A stretch of DNA of 64,000 nt from Chryseobacterium sp. G0186 (GCF_003815675.1 NZ_CP033918.1:1-64000); one strand, 5' to 3'; shown: positions 33,354 to 42,839, numbered from the stretch's first letter. Translations and numbers: made by a program. Notes: generated by a model from the sequence alone, not told the origin.

Positions 33354-33360
33354 AATATAA

Positions 33361-33422
33361 CAATGTATCAATGTAACAGTTTACCCATAGTTTAATGGTT
33401 ACATTACTAAATTGATACATTG
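33361..33422. repeat. 12-bp inverted repeat between purN and purH
   Basis: Arms CAATGTATCAAT (33361-33372) and ATTGATACATTG (33411-33422), with an inner ATGTAAC/GTTACAT pair (33371-33377, 33398-33404). Confidence 0.85.
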
Positions 33423-33458
33423 CTACATTAGCAAAAATCTAAGTAAAATAAAAAGTAA

Positions 33459-33499
33459 GTTCGGAGGTGAAAGACCCGGACACAGTTTGAAATAACTGT
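33459..33499 (+). ncRNA. Two-hairpin candidate leader RNA of purH
   Basis: GTTCGG (33459-33464) pairs with CCGGAC (33476-33481) around the loop AGGTGAAAGAC. Directly stacked on it, ACAGTT (33482-33487) pairs with AACTGT (33494-33499). It is GC-richer than its surroundings, lies 24 bases before the purH ATG and has no T tract. It does not match ZTP or purine riboswitch cores that I know. Confidence 0.4.
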
Positions 33500-33523
33500 A
33501 AAAAGTAAAAAATTGAAAGTAAA

Positions 33524-35041
33524 ATGAGTAAAAAGAGAGTTTTAATCAGTGTTTCTGACAAAAGCGGATTAATTGAGTTCGCACAGTTTTTGGAAGCTCA
33601 AAATTATGAGTTGATCTCTACAGGAGGAACGTTCAAACATTTGAAAGACGCTGGTTTAAATCCAATTCAGATTGATGAGGTAACCAATTTCCCTGAAATG
33701 TTGGACGGAAGAGTGAAGACTCTACATCCAAAAGTTCACGGTGGATTGTTAGCTGTCCGTACCAACGAAGAGCACATGAAAACCGTTCAGGAGCACGGAA
33801 TTGGTCTGATTGATATGGTTATCGTAAACCTTTATCCTTTCTTTGAAAACGTGAACAAGAATATTTCTTTACACGAGAAAGTAGAGTTTATCGATATCGG
33901 TGGCCCATCTATGCTTCGTTCTGCAGCTAAAAACTTTGACTCTGTTACTGTTATCACAGATGTAGAAGATTATACTACAGTGAAGCTGGAAATGGAACAA
34001 AACGGTGATACATACATCGAAACCCGTAAAAAACTTGCAGGAAAGGTATTCAACCTTACATCAGCTTATGATGCAGCCATCTCAAGAATGCTTTTAGATG
34101 AAGAATATCCAACATATCTAAACGCTTCTTACAAAAAGGTTTCTGACCTAAGATATGGTGAAAACCCTCACCAAACGGCAGCTTACTACGTTTCTACTTT
34201 CGAGAATGGAGCAATGAAAGACTTCGAACAGTTAGGAGGTAAAGAACTTTCTTTCAATAATCTTCGTGATATGGACCTTTGCTGGAAAGTAGTAACTGAG
34301 TTCAAAGAAGAAATGGCTTGTTGCGCTGTAAAACACTCTACACCTTGTGGAGTTGCTATCGGAACTTCAGCATTGGAAACTTACCAAAAAACATTCGAAT
34401 GTGATCCGGTATCCATCTTTGGCGGAATTGTTGCAATGAACTATAAGATCGATGCAGCAACAGCAGAGGAATTAAACAAAACATTCCTTGAAATTGTAAT
34501 GGCTCCTGACTTCGATGAAGAAGCACTTGAAGTATTAAGAAAAAAGAAAAATCTAAGAATCATTAAAATCGTAAACCCTGTTTCAGACAAGCAGACGTGG
34601 GTGAAAGTAGATGGTGGTATCTTGGTTCAGGATAATGATACTCATTTCTCTGATGATATTAAGGTAGTTACTGATGTACAGCCTACAGAAGAGCAGAAAA
34701 AAGCATTACTTTTCTCTCAGAGAGTCGTAAAATATGTGAAGTCAAACGCTATTGTTGTTTCCAACGGAATCCAGGCATTCGGAATCGGAGGCGGACAGGT
34801 GAACAGAATCTGGGCAACACAACAGGCCATTGAAAGAGCAAAAGAAAAATTCTCAGGAGATTTAGTATTGGCATCAGACGCATTTTTCCCTTTCCGTGAT
34901 GTAGTAGATTTCTGCGCTCAGGAAGGTATTAAGGCAATCATTCAGCCAGGTGGAAGTGTAAAAGATCAGGATAGCGTTGAAGCTGCAAATGAGCACGGTA
35001 TTCCAATGATGTTTACAGGTGTTAGACACTTTTTCCACTAA
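33524..35041 (+). CDS. purH: Bifunctional AICAR transformylase / IMP cyclohydrolase
   Basis: Final two steps to IMP. 505 aa. The N-terminal cyclohydrolase domain ([38 protein letters not shown]) is followed by the transformylase domain with [14 protein letters not shown] and the catalytic Lys-His in AVKHSTPCG, and the end [27 protein letters not shown]. All key motifs are intact. A two-hairpin leader precedes it. purD follows 89 bases later. Confidence 0.97.
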   Translation: MSKKRVLISVSDKSGLIEFAQFLEAQNYELISTGGTFKHLKDAGLNPIQIDEVTNFPEMLDGRVKTLHPKVHGGLLAVRTNEEHMKTVQEHGIGLIDMVIVNLYPFFENVNKNISLHEKVEFIDIGGPSMLRSAAKNFDSVTVITDVEDYTTVKLEMEQNGDTYIETRKKLAGKVFNLTSAYDAAISRMLLDEEYPTYLNASYKKVSDLRYGENPHQTAAYYVSTFENGAMKDFEQLGGKELSFNNLRDMDLCWKVVTEFKEEMACCAVKHSTPCGVAIGTSALETYQKTFECDPVSIFGGIVAMNYKIDAATAEELNKTFLEIVMAPDFDEEALEVLRKKKNLRIIKIVNPVSDKQTWVKVDGGILVQDNDTHFSDDIKVVTDVQPTEEQKKALLFSQRVVKYVKSNAIVVSNGIQAFGIGGGQVNRIWATQQAIERAKEKFSGDLVLASDAFFPFRDVVDFCAQEGIKAIIQPGGSVKDQDSVEAANEHGIPMMFTGVRHFFH

Positions 35042-35130
35042 TTAAAATAGAATTAAAAAATAATTAGGGATTGTATTTATAGCATTCAAAATTATATATT
35101 TGTAAAATAGACTAGATAATAATATAAAGT

Positions 35131-36369
35131 ATGAGAATATTAATCATAGGTGAAGGCGGTAGAGAATCTGCTTTAGCGGCAAAGCTTCAGAATGACCCAA
35201 GAATTTCTAAAATGTTTTTTGCTAACGGGAATGCTACTACCGATGTAATAGGGAAAAATGTTCATTTATCAGAAATCAAAGAACTTAGAGATTTCGCTAT
35301 TAAAGAGAAAGTTGATCTTACTATTGTAGGTCCAGAGGCTCCACTTGTTGCGGGGTTAAAGGATGAATTCAAAAAGCATGATCTTAAGGTTTTCGGACCT
35401 ACTCAGAAAGTAGCAAGCCTTGAAGGAAGTAAAGCTTTCTCTAAGAAATTTATGCAGACCTATGATATCAAAACAGCTAAAGCTGTAGTATTTGATTCAT
35501 ATAACGAAGCTAAAGAATATGTACAGACACAGCAATATCCTTTAGTAATCAAGGCTAGTGGTTTAGCAGGCGGAAAAGGAGTTGTTATTTGTGATACCCT
35601 TGAAGAAGCTGAAGCTACCATCCACGATTTCATGATCAGAAGAATCTATGGAGATGCCGGTATTCGTTTAGTTATTGAAGAATATTTACAAGGTTTTGAG
35701 GCTTCTATCATTGCTTTCTCTAATGGTGAAAAACTTTTCCCGTGTGTAGCTGCAAAAGATTATAAAAAAGCTGGAAACGGAGATACAGGACCTAATACAG
35801 GAGGTATGGGTTCAGTAGCACCAAGCCCGGAATTTACTCAGGAGCACTATGCAGATTTCGAGAAAAATATCTTAGAACCTACCATTAAAGGTCTTAAAGC
35901 TGAAGGATTCGGATTTAAGGGAATTATCTTCTTCGGATTGATGGTTACGAAAAACGGAGCTTACCTTCTTGAATATAACATGAGATTTGGAGATCCTGAA
36001 ACTCAGGTATTGATGGCTCTTATGGAAAACAACCTTCTGGATGTGATCCAGGACTGTATGGATGGAAAAGACATTCAGCTTAAGTTTAAGGATGAGAAAG
36101 CTGTTTGTTTGGTAATGTGTTCAGGAGGATATCCTAGAAACATTGAAACAGGTTTTGAAATCACAGGAGAAGACAAAGTAAAGCACAGTAAACTATTATA
36201 TGCAGGGGCTATCAAAAAAGGAGACAAAGTAGTTTCCAATGGTGGTAGAGTATTGAACATCGTAGCTACAGGTGCTACTTTCGAAGATGCCCGCAAGAAA
36301 GTTTACGAAGATGCCGGACACGTACATTTCGATTATGGCTTCTACAGAGAAGACATCGGAAAGTTTTAA
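35131..36369 (+). CDS. purD: Phosphoribosylamine-glycine ligase (GAR synthetase)
   Basis: Second step of purine synthesis: joins phosphoribosylamine and glycine using ATP. 412 aa, an ATP-grasp enzyme: N-terminal LIIGEGGRESALAAKL, IVGPEAPLVAGL, the ATP-binding loop KASGLAGGKGVVIC, GPNTGGMGSVAP and the metal site LEYNMRFGDPETQ. It ends with a terminator, closing the pur series before guaA. Confidence 0.97.
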   Translation: MRILIIGEGGRESALAAKLQNDPRISKMFFANGNATTDVIGKNVHLSEIKELRDFAIKEKVDLTIVGPEAPLVAGLKDEFKKHDLKVFGPTQKVASLEGSKAFSKKFMQTYDIKTAKAVVFDSYNEAKEYVQTQQYPLVIKASGLAGGKGVVICDTLEEAEATIHDFMIRRIYGDAGIRLVIEEYLQGFEASIIAFSNGEKLFPCVAAKDYKKAGNGDTGPNTGGMGSVAPSPEFTQEHYADFEKNILEPTIKGLKAEGFGFKGIIFFGLMVTKNGAYLLEYNMRFGDPETQVLMALMENNLLDVIQDCMDGKDIQLKFKDEKAVCLVMCSGGYPRNIETGFEITGEDKVKHSKLLYAGAIKKGDKVVSNGGRVLNIVATGATFEDARKKVYEDAGHVHFDYGFYREDIGKF

Positions 36370-36382
36370 TAAAAATCACGAA

Positions 36383-36414
36383 AAAAGATTTGGATCATTT
36401 CCAAGTCTTTTTTT
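36383..36414 (+). terminator. Terminator after purD
   Basis: An 11-bp stem AAAAGATTTGG/CCAAGTCTTTT (one G-U) with a 7-nt loop runs into TTTT. Confidence 0.8.
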
Positions 36415-36471
36415 GTAAAACAGTTGATTAGGCTTTAGGGAACAATAGTTTCTTATAGAGTTGTATTTTAT

Positions 36472-36535
36472 CAATAGGATTGGGCTTTAGCCCGATTAAT
36501 TATAAAAATATTAGCCTAAATAAATTGGTTACACA
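36472..36535. repeat. Dispersed GGGCTTTAGCCC-type element, copy B
   Basis: GATTGGGCTTTAGCCCGATT, then TATAAAAATATTAGCCTAAA, resembles the element at 28859-28921. It is non-coding, in the 351-bp purD-guaA gap. Confidence 0.5.
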
Positions 36536-36580
36536 ATTTTTGAGTGAAAGCTTGATCAATGGATATAATACAGGCTTTAT

Positions 36581-36639
36581 CATTCCGTAGGGATCTCAAT
36601 AATAAAGAGATATTAGAAGACTTAGCTTCTTACGGAATG
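36581..36639. repeat. Solo relative of the 161-bp array hairpin
   Basis: CATTCCGTA (36581-36589) and TACGGAATG (36631-36639) repeat the arm sequence found at each junction of the tandem array near 29 kb, with a diverged loop. This shows the element is dispersed. Confidence 0.65.
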
Positions 36640-36720
36640 AAAAAGTACCGTAAAACCTTAATGCAATTGAACGATCAAAAAGTAACTCATCATTTATAAT
36701 TTATAAATCATAATTCAAAC

Positions 36721-38250
36721 ATGAACAACGGTATTATTATTTTAGATTTCGGATCCCAGTACAACCAGCTTATCGGAAGAAGAATCCGTGAGATGGGGGT
36801 ATATTCTGAAATTTTACCTTTCAATACACCATTACAAGATATTTTAGCAAAACAGCCAAAAGGAATCATCCTTTCCGGCGGACCAAGTTCTGTAAATGCA
36901 GAAAATGCCCACCTGGTAGAAAAAGCATTATATGAGCAGGGAGTTCCTGTGTTGGGAATTTGCTACGGAATGCAGATGACTGCTCATCTTTTAGGTGGAA
37001 AAGTAAACAAGGGAGAGAAAGGAGAATATGGAAAGGCTAACCTTGAGATCGTAAAAGAAAGCTCTTTATTAAAAGGAGTTACCCAAAACTCAGTTGTTTG
37101 GATGAGCCACTTTGACGAAGTAGGAGAATTACCTGCAGGTTTTGAATTAAATGCAAAATCAGGAGTAATTGCTTCCATTTCCAATGAAGATAAAAAAATC
37201 TTCTGCGTTCAGTTCCACCCAGAGGTTTCTCATACAGAAGAAGGAGGAAAAATGTTGGAGAACTTCGTTTTCGGAATCTGTAATGCAGAGAAAAACTGGA
37301 AACTGACCAATTATATTGAAAAAACAGTTGAAGAGATCCGTGAAAAAGTAGGAGACAACAAAGTGATCCTTGGGCTTTCTGGAGGAGTTGATTCTTCTGT
37401 AGCAGCAGTTTTAATCCATAAGGCTATCGGTGATCAGTTGACTTGTATCTTCGTAGATACAGGACTTTTAAGAAAGGATGAAGGGAAGAAAGTAATGGAT
37501 CAGTATGGAGAACACTTCCATATGAACATTAAAATGGTTGATGCCAAAGAAAGATTCCTTTCAAAATTAGCCGGAGTAGACGATCCTGAAGCGAAGAGAA
37601 AGGCTATTGGAAATGAGTTTATTCATGTTTTTGATGAAGAATCCCACAAAATTGAGGGTGCTAAATTCCTAGCTCAAGGTACCATCTATCCTGACGTTAT
37701 CGAAAGCCAGTCTGTAAACGGACCATCTGCAGTTATCAAGTCTCACCACAACGTTGGAGGACTTCCTGAAGATATGGAATTCGAATTATTAGAGCCATTA
37801 AGAGAGCTTTTCAAGGACGAAGTAAGAAGAGTAGGAGAAGAATTAGGAATTCCTCACCACATGGTATACAGACACCCTTTCCCGGGGCCGGGACTTGGAA
37901 TCAGAGTATTGGGAGCTGTAGATGCTGAGAAAGTAAGAATCCTTCAGGAGGCTGATGATATCTTCATCGAAGAACTATACAAAAATGATCTTTACGAAAA
38001 AGTATCTCAGGCTTTCGTTGTATTACTTCCTGTAAAATCTGTAGGAGTAATGGGTGACGAAAGAACTTATGAATATACAGCTGTAGTTCGTTCTGCCAAT
38101 ACCATCGACTTTATGACGGCAACGTGGAGCAGACTTCCTTACGAATTCCTGGATACTGTTTCAAGCAGAATCATCAACGAAGTAAGAGGAATCAACAGAG
38201 TAGCTTACGATATTTCAAGCAAACCGCCTGCAACCATTGAGTGGGAATAA
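36721..38250 (+). CDS. guaA: GMP synthase (glutamine-hydrolysing)
   Basis: Converts XMP to GMP. 509 aa. The class I glutamine amidotransferase domain has the nucleophile Cys in GVPVLGICYGMQ and the His-Glu in VQFHPEVSHTEEG. The ATP-pyrophosphatase PP-loop LGLSGGVDSSVAA follows, and the C-terminal dimerisation domain carries RHPFPGPGLGIRVLG. It ends KPPATIEWE as usual. It is separated from purD by repeats and a terminator, so it probably has its own promoter. Confidence 0.97.
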   Translation: MNNGIIILDFGSQYNQLIGRRIREMGVYSEILPFNTPLQDILAKQPKGIILSGGPSSVNAENAHLVEKALYEQGVPVLGICYGMQMTAHLLGGKVNKGEKGEYGKANLEIVKESSLLKGVTQNSVVWMSHFDEVGELPAGFELNAKSGVIASISNEDKKIFCVQFHPEVSHTEEGGKMLENFVFGICNAEKNWKLTNYIEKTVEEIREKVGDNKVILGLSGGVDSSVAAVLIHKAIGDQLTCIFVDTGLLRKDEGKKVMDQYGEHFHMNIKMVDAKERFLSKLAGVDDPEAKRKAIGNEFIHVFDEESHKIEGAKFLAQGTIYPDVIESQSVNGPSAVIKSHHNVGGLPEDMEFELLEPLRELFKDEVRRVGEELGIPHHMVYRHPFPGPGLGIRVLGAVDAEKVRILQEADDIFIEELYKNDLYEKVSQAFVVLLPVKSVGVMGDERTYEYTAVVRSANTIDFMTATWSRLPYEFLDTVSSRIINEVRGINRVAYDISSKPPATIEWE

Positions 38251-38274
38251 TTTTTTGACTTGAATTCTAAATAC

Positions 38275-38305
38275 AAATCCTGCCCTTATGGGTGGGATTT
38301 TTTGT
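38275..38305 (+). terminator. Terminator after guaA
   Basis: AAATCCTGCCC-TTAT-GGGTGGGATTT with G-U pairs, then TTTT. Confidence 0.75.
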
Positions 38306-38385
38306 TAAATGTTTTTAATGTTTCTGAAAAAAATACTTACTTAGCATAAAATCATTTAAACTATAACCAGGATACTAATTAATTT

Positions 38386-39432
38386 ATGAAAAGCATACTG
38401 CCCCTATTATTACTGTTTACAGCAAATTCCCTCTTTGCACAGTCGAAGAAGTTTATAATTGAAGAACTAAATCTTCCGGATCAGGCACAGATAATTTCCA
38501 ATTCCAACTACAATACCATCAAACTTCAGGATGTAAGAACCGATCCCGAGGATTTTGGGATGGTAATGAAAGGAGTTTCTGACAGAAAAGCTAAAATAAA
38601 ATTCAGTCCGAGTTTTGAAGACCAGCTAACCAAAATGTTCGATAAGGGAATTGATAAAGCATCAGCTAAGGATCAGGAATTGTTGTTACAGGTAAGGGAG
38701 CTGAACTATAAAGAAGTTACGATTGATTTGGTTCAGTATGGATATTTTAACTTCAGGGCATTGATGTTTGGAGGTAAAGAAAACCAGTATCAGTTGGTAA
38801 AGAAAATAGATACGACCATGGTGTTATTCAAGATGGATGTGACGAAAAAACTGGAAGAACAATCATTGGATTATCTTCGAAAAACCATTTTTGAGGGAGC
38901 TTCAGCAAATCCTATTGGGAACAGAATCTATACGCAGGAGGATATCAATAATTATGATAAAATAGCAAAATCAGAACTTCCTCTGTACGTTCAACCGAAA
39001 TTAATCGATGGAGTTTACATGAACTATAAATCTTTTAGCAGCCAGGTACCAGATAAACCTATTAACGAAATAGAAGCAGCGCAAGGGATGATCACTAAGG
39101 CAAACTATATTGATGATAAAGGAAAAAAGAAAAATGTAAAAACAGATTCCTATGCCGTTGTATATCAGGGAAAAGCTTTTATACATTATGAAGGAGAATT
39201 ATATCCTATGAGAAAGGGAATAGATAATTTTTATTTTATCACAAGAATATACGACAGACCCACTGGAGAAAGACAACTTGTATCAGGCATCACCGGAGGA
39301 ATGATTGGCGGACCAATAGGAGGGGTAATAGGAGCTTTGATTGCTCAGGGAAAAACAAAACTTTATGAATGTCAGTTAGATTACTTTAACGGGAAATATG
39401 AAATCGTTAGAGAGATAAAACCACAGAAATAA
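38386..39432 (+). CDS. Exported protein of unknown function with C-terminal glycine zipper
   Basis: 348 aa. A clear signal peptide (LLLLFTANSLFAQ) is followed by a soluble region with no motif I recognise. Near the C-terminus (residues about 303-328) GGMIGGPIGGVIGALIAQG is a Gly-zipper-like hydrophobic segment that could insert in or pack against the outer membrane. It is monocistronic with a terminator behind it. No functional claim is made. Confidence 0.75.
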   Translation: MKSILPLLLLFTANSLFAQSKKFIIEELNLPDQAQIISNSNYNTIKLQDVRTDPEDFGMVMKGVSDRKAKIKFSPSFEDQLTKMFDKGIDKASAKDQELLLQVRELNYKEVTIDLVQYGYFNFRALMFGGKENQYQLVKKIDTTMVLFKMDVTKKLEEQSLDYLRKTIFEGASANPIGNRIYTQEDINNYDKIAKSELPLYVQPKLIDGVYMNYKSFSSQVPDKPINEIEAAQGMITKANYIDDKGKKKNVKTDSYAVVYQGKAFIHYEGELYPMRKGIDNFYFITRIYDRPTGERQLVSGITGGMIGGPIGGVIGALIAQGKTKLYECQLDYFNGKYEIVREIKPQK

Positions 39433-39471
39433 AAAGAAAATTACTAAAGAATGGAATAATCCTGCTTTGAA

Positions 39472-39518
39472 ATGATAAAAAGTCCTGCCTATCTTAATAA
39501 GCAGGACTTTTTTATCAT
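39472..39518 (+). terminator. Terminator after the glycine-zipper protein gene
   Basis: A long stem ATGATAAAAAGTCCTGC (39472-39488) with GCAGGACTTTTTTATCAT (39501-39518), including a T tract. Confidence 0.85.
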
Positions 39519-39609
39519 AGTTTTAAACTTTAGTCAATATATTATTCAAGCATAATTGTAAAATTTTCACCATTTTTTTCTATTTTAGCAACCTTTGAAA
39601 AACGAAACC

Positions 39610-40128
39610 ATGAAAAAAAATCTATTGGTAGGACTTCTGATCCTATTGATCAGTTGTACCAGAAATTCTGACATCCATACTGTTATCACTAGCGATAAAC
39701 TGATTAAAGAAATTGATGAATTTATTGCAGATTCCAATGAAAAGAAAACTGCAAAATTTATAACGGTCTCGGGAATCGTTGAACCAGAGAAGAAAAAGGT
39801 AGAACTTTTATTAGCCAATAACCAGCCTGTATTTATCAAAGAAAATTCACCACGAATCAATAAAGAAATTCAATCAAAAAAATATGGGCATTTTACTTAT
39901 AAAGGATATGAATTTCTGGTGGATGAGAAACTTAAAAATACTTTCAACCTAAAGTATGAAGATTTTGATCATATGAAGCAGCATTTTTTGATTCAGGAAG
40001 AATTCTCAAAAAAAGAGGATGTAGTCAATAAAAAATGGCGTGCTATGCATATACAGTACAATACAGCGAAAGATTCTGTTGAATTCAGTACTATTTCCGA
40101 ATTGTCAATTCCAGATTCTCCCTATTAA
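39610..40128 (+). CDS. Small lipoprotein of unknown function
   Basis: The ATG at 39610 is chosen over a TTG at 39595 because it yields a standard lipoprotein signal, MKKNLLVGLLILLISC (Cys16). The mature part is hydrophilic and Lys/Glu rich (FIADSNEKKTAKFITVSG, VEPEKKKVELLL). No domain was recognised. It stands alone between a terminator and the GNAT-nitrilase gene; the 204 bases after it hold no further gene. Confidence 0.68.
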   Translation: MKKNLLVGLLILLISCTRNSDIHTVITSDKLIKEIDEFIADSNEKKTAKFITVSGIVEPEKKKVELLLANNQPVFIKENSPRINKEIQSKKYGHFTYKGYEFLVDEKLKNTFNLKYEDFDHMKQHFLIQEEFSKKEDVVNKKWRAMHIQYNTAKDSVEFSTISELSIPDSPY

Positions 40129-40332
40129 TTTTCTGTAAAATCGTAATTTATTTGATGAATATATTTATGGATAAAGGCTTATTATCCGCATATTTTTCTA
40201 TGAAGTTCTAATGGAATTTTGAATAAAAGAAGCTGTATGAGATCAGATACACATAAAATATTGAAGAATCATACCGAATATGAAAGTTGTAATTGATTAT
40301 TTTTTTCTTAAATTTAAGTAAAATTACATCAA

Positions 40333-41841
40333 ATGCAAATAGAAACAAGACCTCTTACAGTTCAGGATTACGATGAATTGGTGGTGACAATGAAGCGTGC
40401 TTATCCTCAGATGTCAGAATCGATATGGTCTAAAAAAAGCATCGAAAAACTTACAAAAATATTTCCTAAAGGCCAGATTTGTATTACCGTAGACGGAAAA
40501 CTGGCGGCTGTAGCACTTTCCATTATTGTGAACTATGATGACTTCGGAGACGATCATACGTATGTGGATATTACTGGGAATTATACATTCAATACACACT
40601 TGTCAACCGGAAATGTACTGTATGGAATTGAAGTCTTTGTTGACCCCGAATTCCGTGAACTACGTCTCGGAAGAAGATTGTATGATGCCAGAAAAGAACT
40701 TTGTGAATTATTAAACTTAAAATCGATTGTTCTTGGCGGCAGAATTCCGAATTATCACAAATACAGTCATGAACTTTCCCCAAGAGAATATATACGAAGA
40801 GTAAGAGATAAAGAGATTTATGACTCAGTTTTATCTTTTCAGCTTTCCAATAATTTTCTTCCGATAAAGATCCTGAGAAAATATCTTCCCGAAGATGAAG
40901 CTTCCCGGGAAAATGCCGTTCTTCTACAGTGGAATAATATTTACTATAGCAAAAGACCCAATACCATGCAGGATAGTATTATTCGTCTTGGTTTGGTACA
41001 ATGGCAGATGAGGCATTTTAAAGATATTGAGGCGTTTTATGAGCAGGTAGAATTCTTTGTCAATGTAATGGGAGACTACAAATCGGATTTTGTGCTGTTC
41101 CCGGAATTGTTCAATACACCGTTGCTGGCTCCTTTCAATAATCTTTCAGAAAGAGACAGTATGATAGAGCTGGCAAAACTTACGGAAGAGATCAAAAGGA
41201 AAATTTCTGAACTGGCAATCAGCTATAATGTGAATATTATCTCAGGAAGTATGCCTGTTTTTGATAATGATAATAATGATTTGTATAATGTCAGCTATCT
41301 TTTGCACCGTGATGGGCGCATAGACGAATACAGAAAAATTCATATCACACCGAATGAGAAAAGATATTATGGAATGAAAGGAGGAAATGAAATAAAGGTT
41401 TTTGATACCGATTGCGGCAAAATTGGCCTTGTCATCTGTTATGATGTTGAATTCCCTGAATTACCGAGGATTTTGGCAGATCAGGGTATGAAAATCCTGT
41501 TCGTTCCTTATCTGACAGACACTCAGAATGCTTATATGAGGGTTCGTCACTGTGCCGCTGCCAGGGCAATAGAAAACGAATGCTATGTAGCCATTGCAGG
41601 TTGTGTAGGTAACCTTCCGAAAGTAAATAATATGGACATTCAGTTTGGGCAGGCTGCGGTATTTACACCGTCGGATTTTGCCTTTCCATCCAATGCTGTT
41701 AAAGGAGAGGCAACACCGAATACCGAAATGACATTGATTGTAGATGTAGATTTGAATCTATTAAAGGATCTTCATCATAACGGCTCCGTTCAGGTGATGA
41801 AAGACAGGCGAAAAGATCTTTATGAAACCTATCTTAAATAA
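40333..41841 (+). CDS. GNAT acetyltransferase / carbon-nitrogen hydrolase fusion
   Basis: 502 aa. Residues 1-190 form a GNAT domain (VDPEFRELRLGRRLYDARKEL is the acetyl-CoA-binding loop region). Residues about 215-500 form a nitrilase-superfamily domain with an intact triad: E258 in LFPELF, K335 in YRKIH and C369 in VICYDVEFPE. Such fusions are found across Bacteroidota and other phyla, with unknown substrate; amide hydrolysis coupled to N-acylation is an inference. It converges on a methyltransferase gene with only 5 bases between the stops. Confidence 0.92.
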   Translation: MQIETRPLTVQDYDELVVTMKRAYPQMSESIWSKKSIEKLTKIFPKGQICITVDGKLAAVALSIIVNYDDFGDDHTYVDITGNYTFNTHLSTGNVLYGIEVFVDPEFRELRLGRRLYDARKELCELLNLKSIVLGGRIPNYHKYSHELSPREYIRRVRDKEIYDSVLSFQLSNNFLPIKILRKYLPEDEASRENAVLLQWNNIYYSKRPNTMQDSIIRLGLVQWQMRHFKDIEAFYEQVEFFVNVMGDYKSDFVLFPELFNTPLLAPFNNLSERDSMIELAKLTEEIKRKISELAISYNVNIISGSMPVFDNDNNDLYNVSYLLHRDGRIDEYRKIHITPNEKRYYGMKGGNEIKVFDTDCGKIGLVICYDVEFPELPRILADQGMKILFVPYLTDTQNAYMRVRHCAAARAIENECYVAIAGCVGNLPKVNNMDIQFGQAAVFTPSDFAFPSNAVKGEATPNTEMTLIVDVDLNLLKDLHHNGSVQVMKDRRKDLYETYLK

Positions 41842-41846
41842 GCCTT

Positions 41847-42458
41847 TCATTGGATTTTTTGAAATATTAGGCGCGACCAGGTGACAGTTTCTTTTCCCGG
41901 GAGGAGGCTAGGCTGTTTCTCGAGGGTTAAAAGAGTCTTCAGCCCGGTTTGTTCAGCCTGTTGTATGGTTTGTATTGTACGAGTTGGAAAAATATGAGTG
42001 CCAACACCAGCAGGGCCGTTTCTTAAGCTCAGGGCAAGAATTCCTTTTTTTGTCAGAAGCTGAGAACCTTTTATCATTGAAAAATGCTGCTCTTCCGGAC
42101 TGAGGTGATGCCATACTCCAGATATAAGAATAAAATCGAACTTTACATCAGGGCTTAAAAACCCAAGTTCCGGTAATGCATCCTGAATCCAATTGATGCC
42201 AAAATCAGGATATAACTTTTTTCCTGCTTCAATAAGGGCTTCAGATGGTTCTACAGCGGTCACAGAATGCCCCATAGCCGAAAATACAGAAGAATCTTTA
42301 CCTATTCCGGCTCCAAGATCAAGGATTCTGCTAGAGGTTTTGGGAATAAAGGGAATGAAATCATGATGTAATACTGTAAAGTCTATTAAAACTGTTGCTT
42401 CAATAAACTTGTCGAGGGCGTCGGCATATCCTTCAGTTCCGGGAACTTTTAATTTCAT
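41847..42458 (-). CDS. Class I SAM-dependent methyltransferase
   Basis: The start at 42458 is chosen over 42488 because MKLKVPGTEGYADAL aligns better with a cytoplasmic enzyme. Motif I is ILDLGAGIGKDSSVF and the acidic strand is VTAVEPSEAL; FDFILISGVWHHL is motif IV. About 203 aa. The substrate is unknown. It is the first gene downstream (same strand) of the two bacteriocin-like peptide genes, but a terminator intervenes, so a link to peptide modification is not supported by transcription. Confidence 0.82.
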   Translation of the reverse strand: MKLKVPGTEGYADALDKFIEATVLIDFTVLHHDFIPFIPKTSSRILDLGAGIGKDSSVFSAMGHSVTAVEPSEALIEAGKKLYPDFGINWIQDALPELGFLSPDVKFDFILISGVWHHLSPEEQHFSMIKGSQLLTKKGILALSLRNGPAGVGTHIFPTRTIQTIQQAEQTGLKTLLTLEKQPSLLPGKETVTWSRLIFQKIQ

Positions 42459-42514
42459 AATAAAAACGAGTTTCTGGTAAAAATACAAAAGTGTAGATTT
42501 ATTTCTGTCTCATA

Positions 42515-42548
42515 TTACATGTATTCTGGGTATGTCATAGCAGAAGAA
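42515..42548 (-). pseudogene. Degenerate 3' fragment of a third bacteriocin-like peptide gene
   Basis: TTACATGTATTC followed by GGG and about 20 further partly matching bases repeats the 3' end of the peptide gene at 42920. Read on the minus strand it encodes a tail ending YPEYM and stop, like CPEYM in the intact gene. No upstream frame is left. Confidence 0.45.
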
Positions 42549-42611
42549 CAAGACGGGTAGGGATATCGTAAAATTTGGATTTAAATAATAGAGTGGTGAG
42601 ATTTCAATAAC

Positions 42612-42643
42612 AAAACAGAATGCAAATAAATGCATTCTGTTTT
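42612..42643. terminator. Terminator of the peptide gene pair
   Basis: A perfect 13-bp stem AAAACAGAATGCA-AATAAA-TGCATTCTGTTTT, symmetrical, with T-rich flanks. Confidence 0.75.
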
Positions 42644-42674
42644 TATTTTACCTAAAATTTAATGGAGCTTTTTA

Positions 42675-42839
42675 TTAATACTGTGGACAAACCACATCTG
42701 GGCACATGAGTCCCGGACATGTTGGGCGCCCATCAGTAGGGCAGCATTGATAAGTACAGTTTTTATCGATGATAAGTCCATTTCCTGAGATAGCCTTTAA
42801 TTGCTCTCTTGAAAGTTTGCTGTTACGTAAATTTTTCAT
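42675..42839 (-). CDS. Bacteriocin-like Cys-rich peptide, 54 aa (copy 1)
   Basis: The leader MKNLRNSKLSREQLKAISGN is of the KLSREELKxISGG type seen in numerous small Chryseobacterium peptides annotated as bacteriocin-like. It ends with a Gly-Asn-Gly site resembling double-glycine cleavage sites. The core has six Cys in the pattern CxxxCC...CPGLMCPDVVCPQY, plus a TDGRPTCPG turn. It is paralogous to the gene just upstream. No peptidase-ABC transporter or modifying enzyme is adjacent except a methyltransferase beyond a terminator. The coding call rests on conservation between the two copies. Confidence 0.8.
   Translation of the reverse strand: MKNLRNSKLSREQLKAISGNGLIIDKNCTYQCCPTDGRPTCPGLMCPDVVCPQY

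Noticed and set aside
33459..33499. ZTP (pfl) riboswitch before purH
   Set aside because: The conserved pfl core and pseudoknot sequences are not present; only two simple hairpins are seen.
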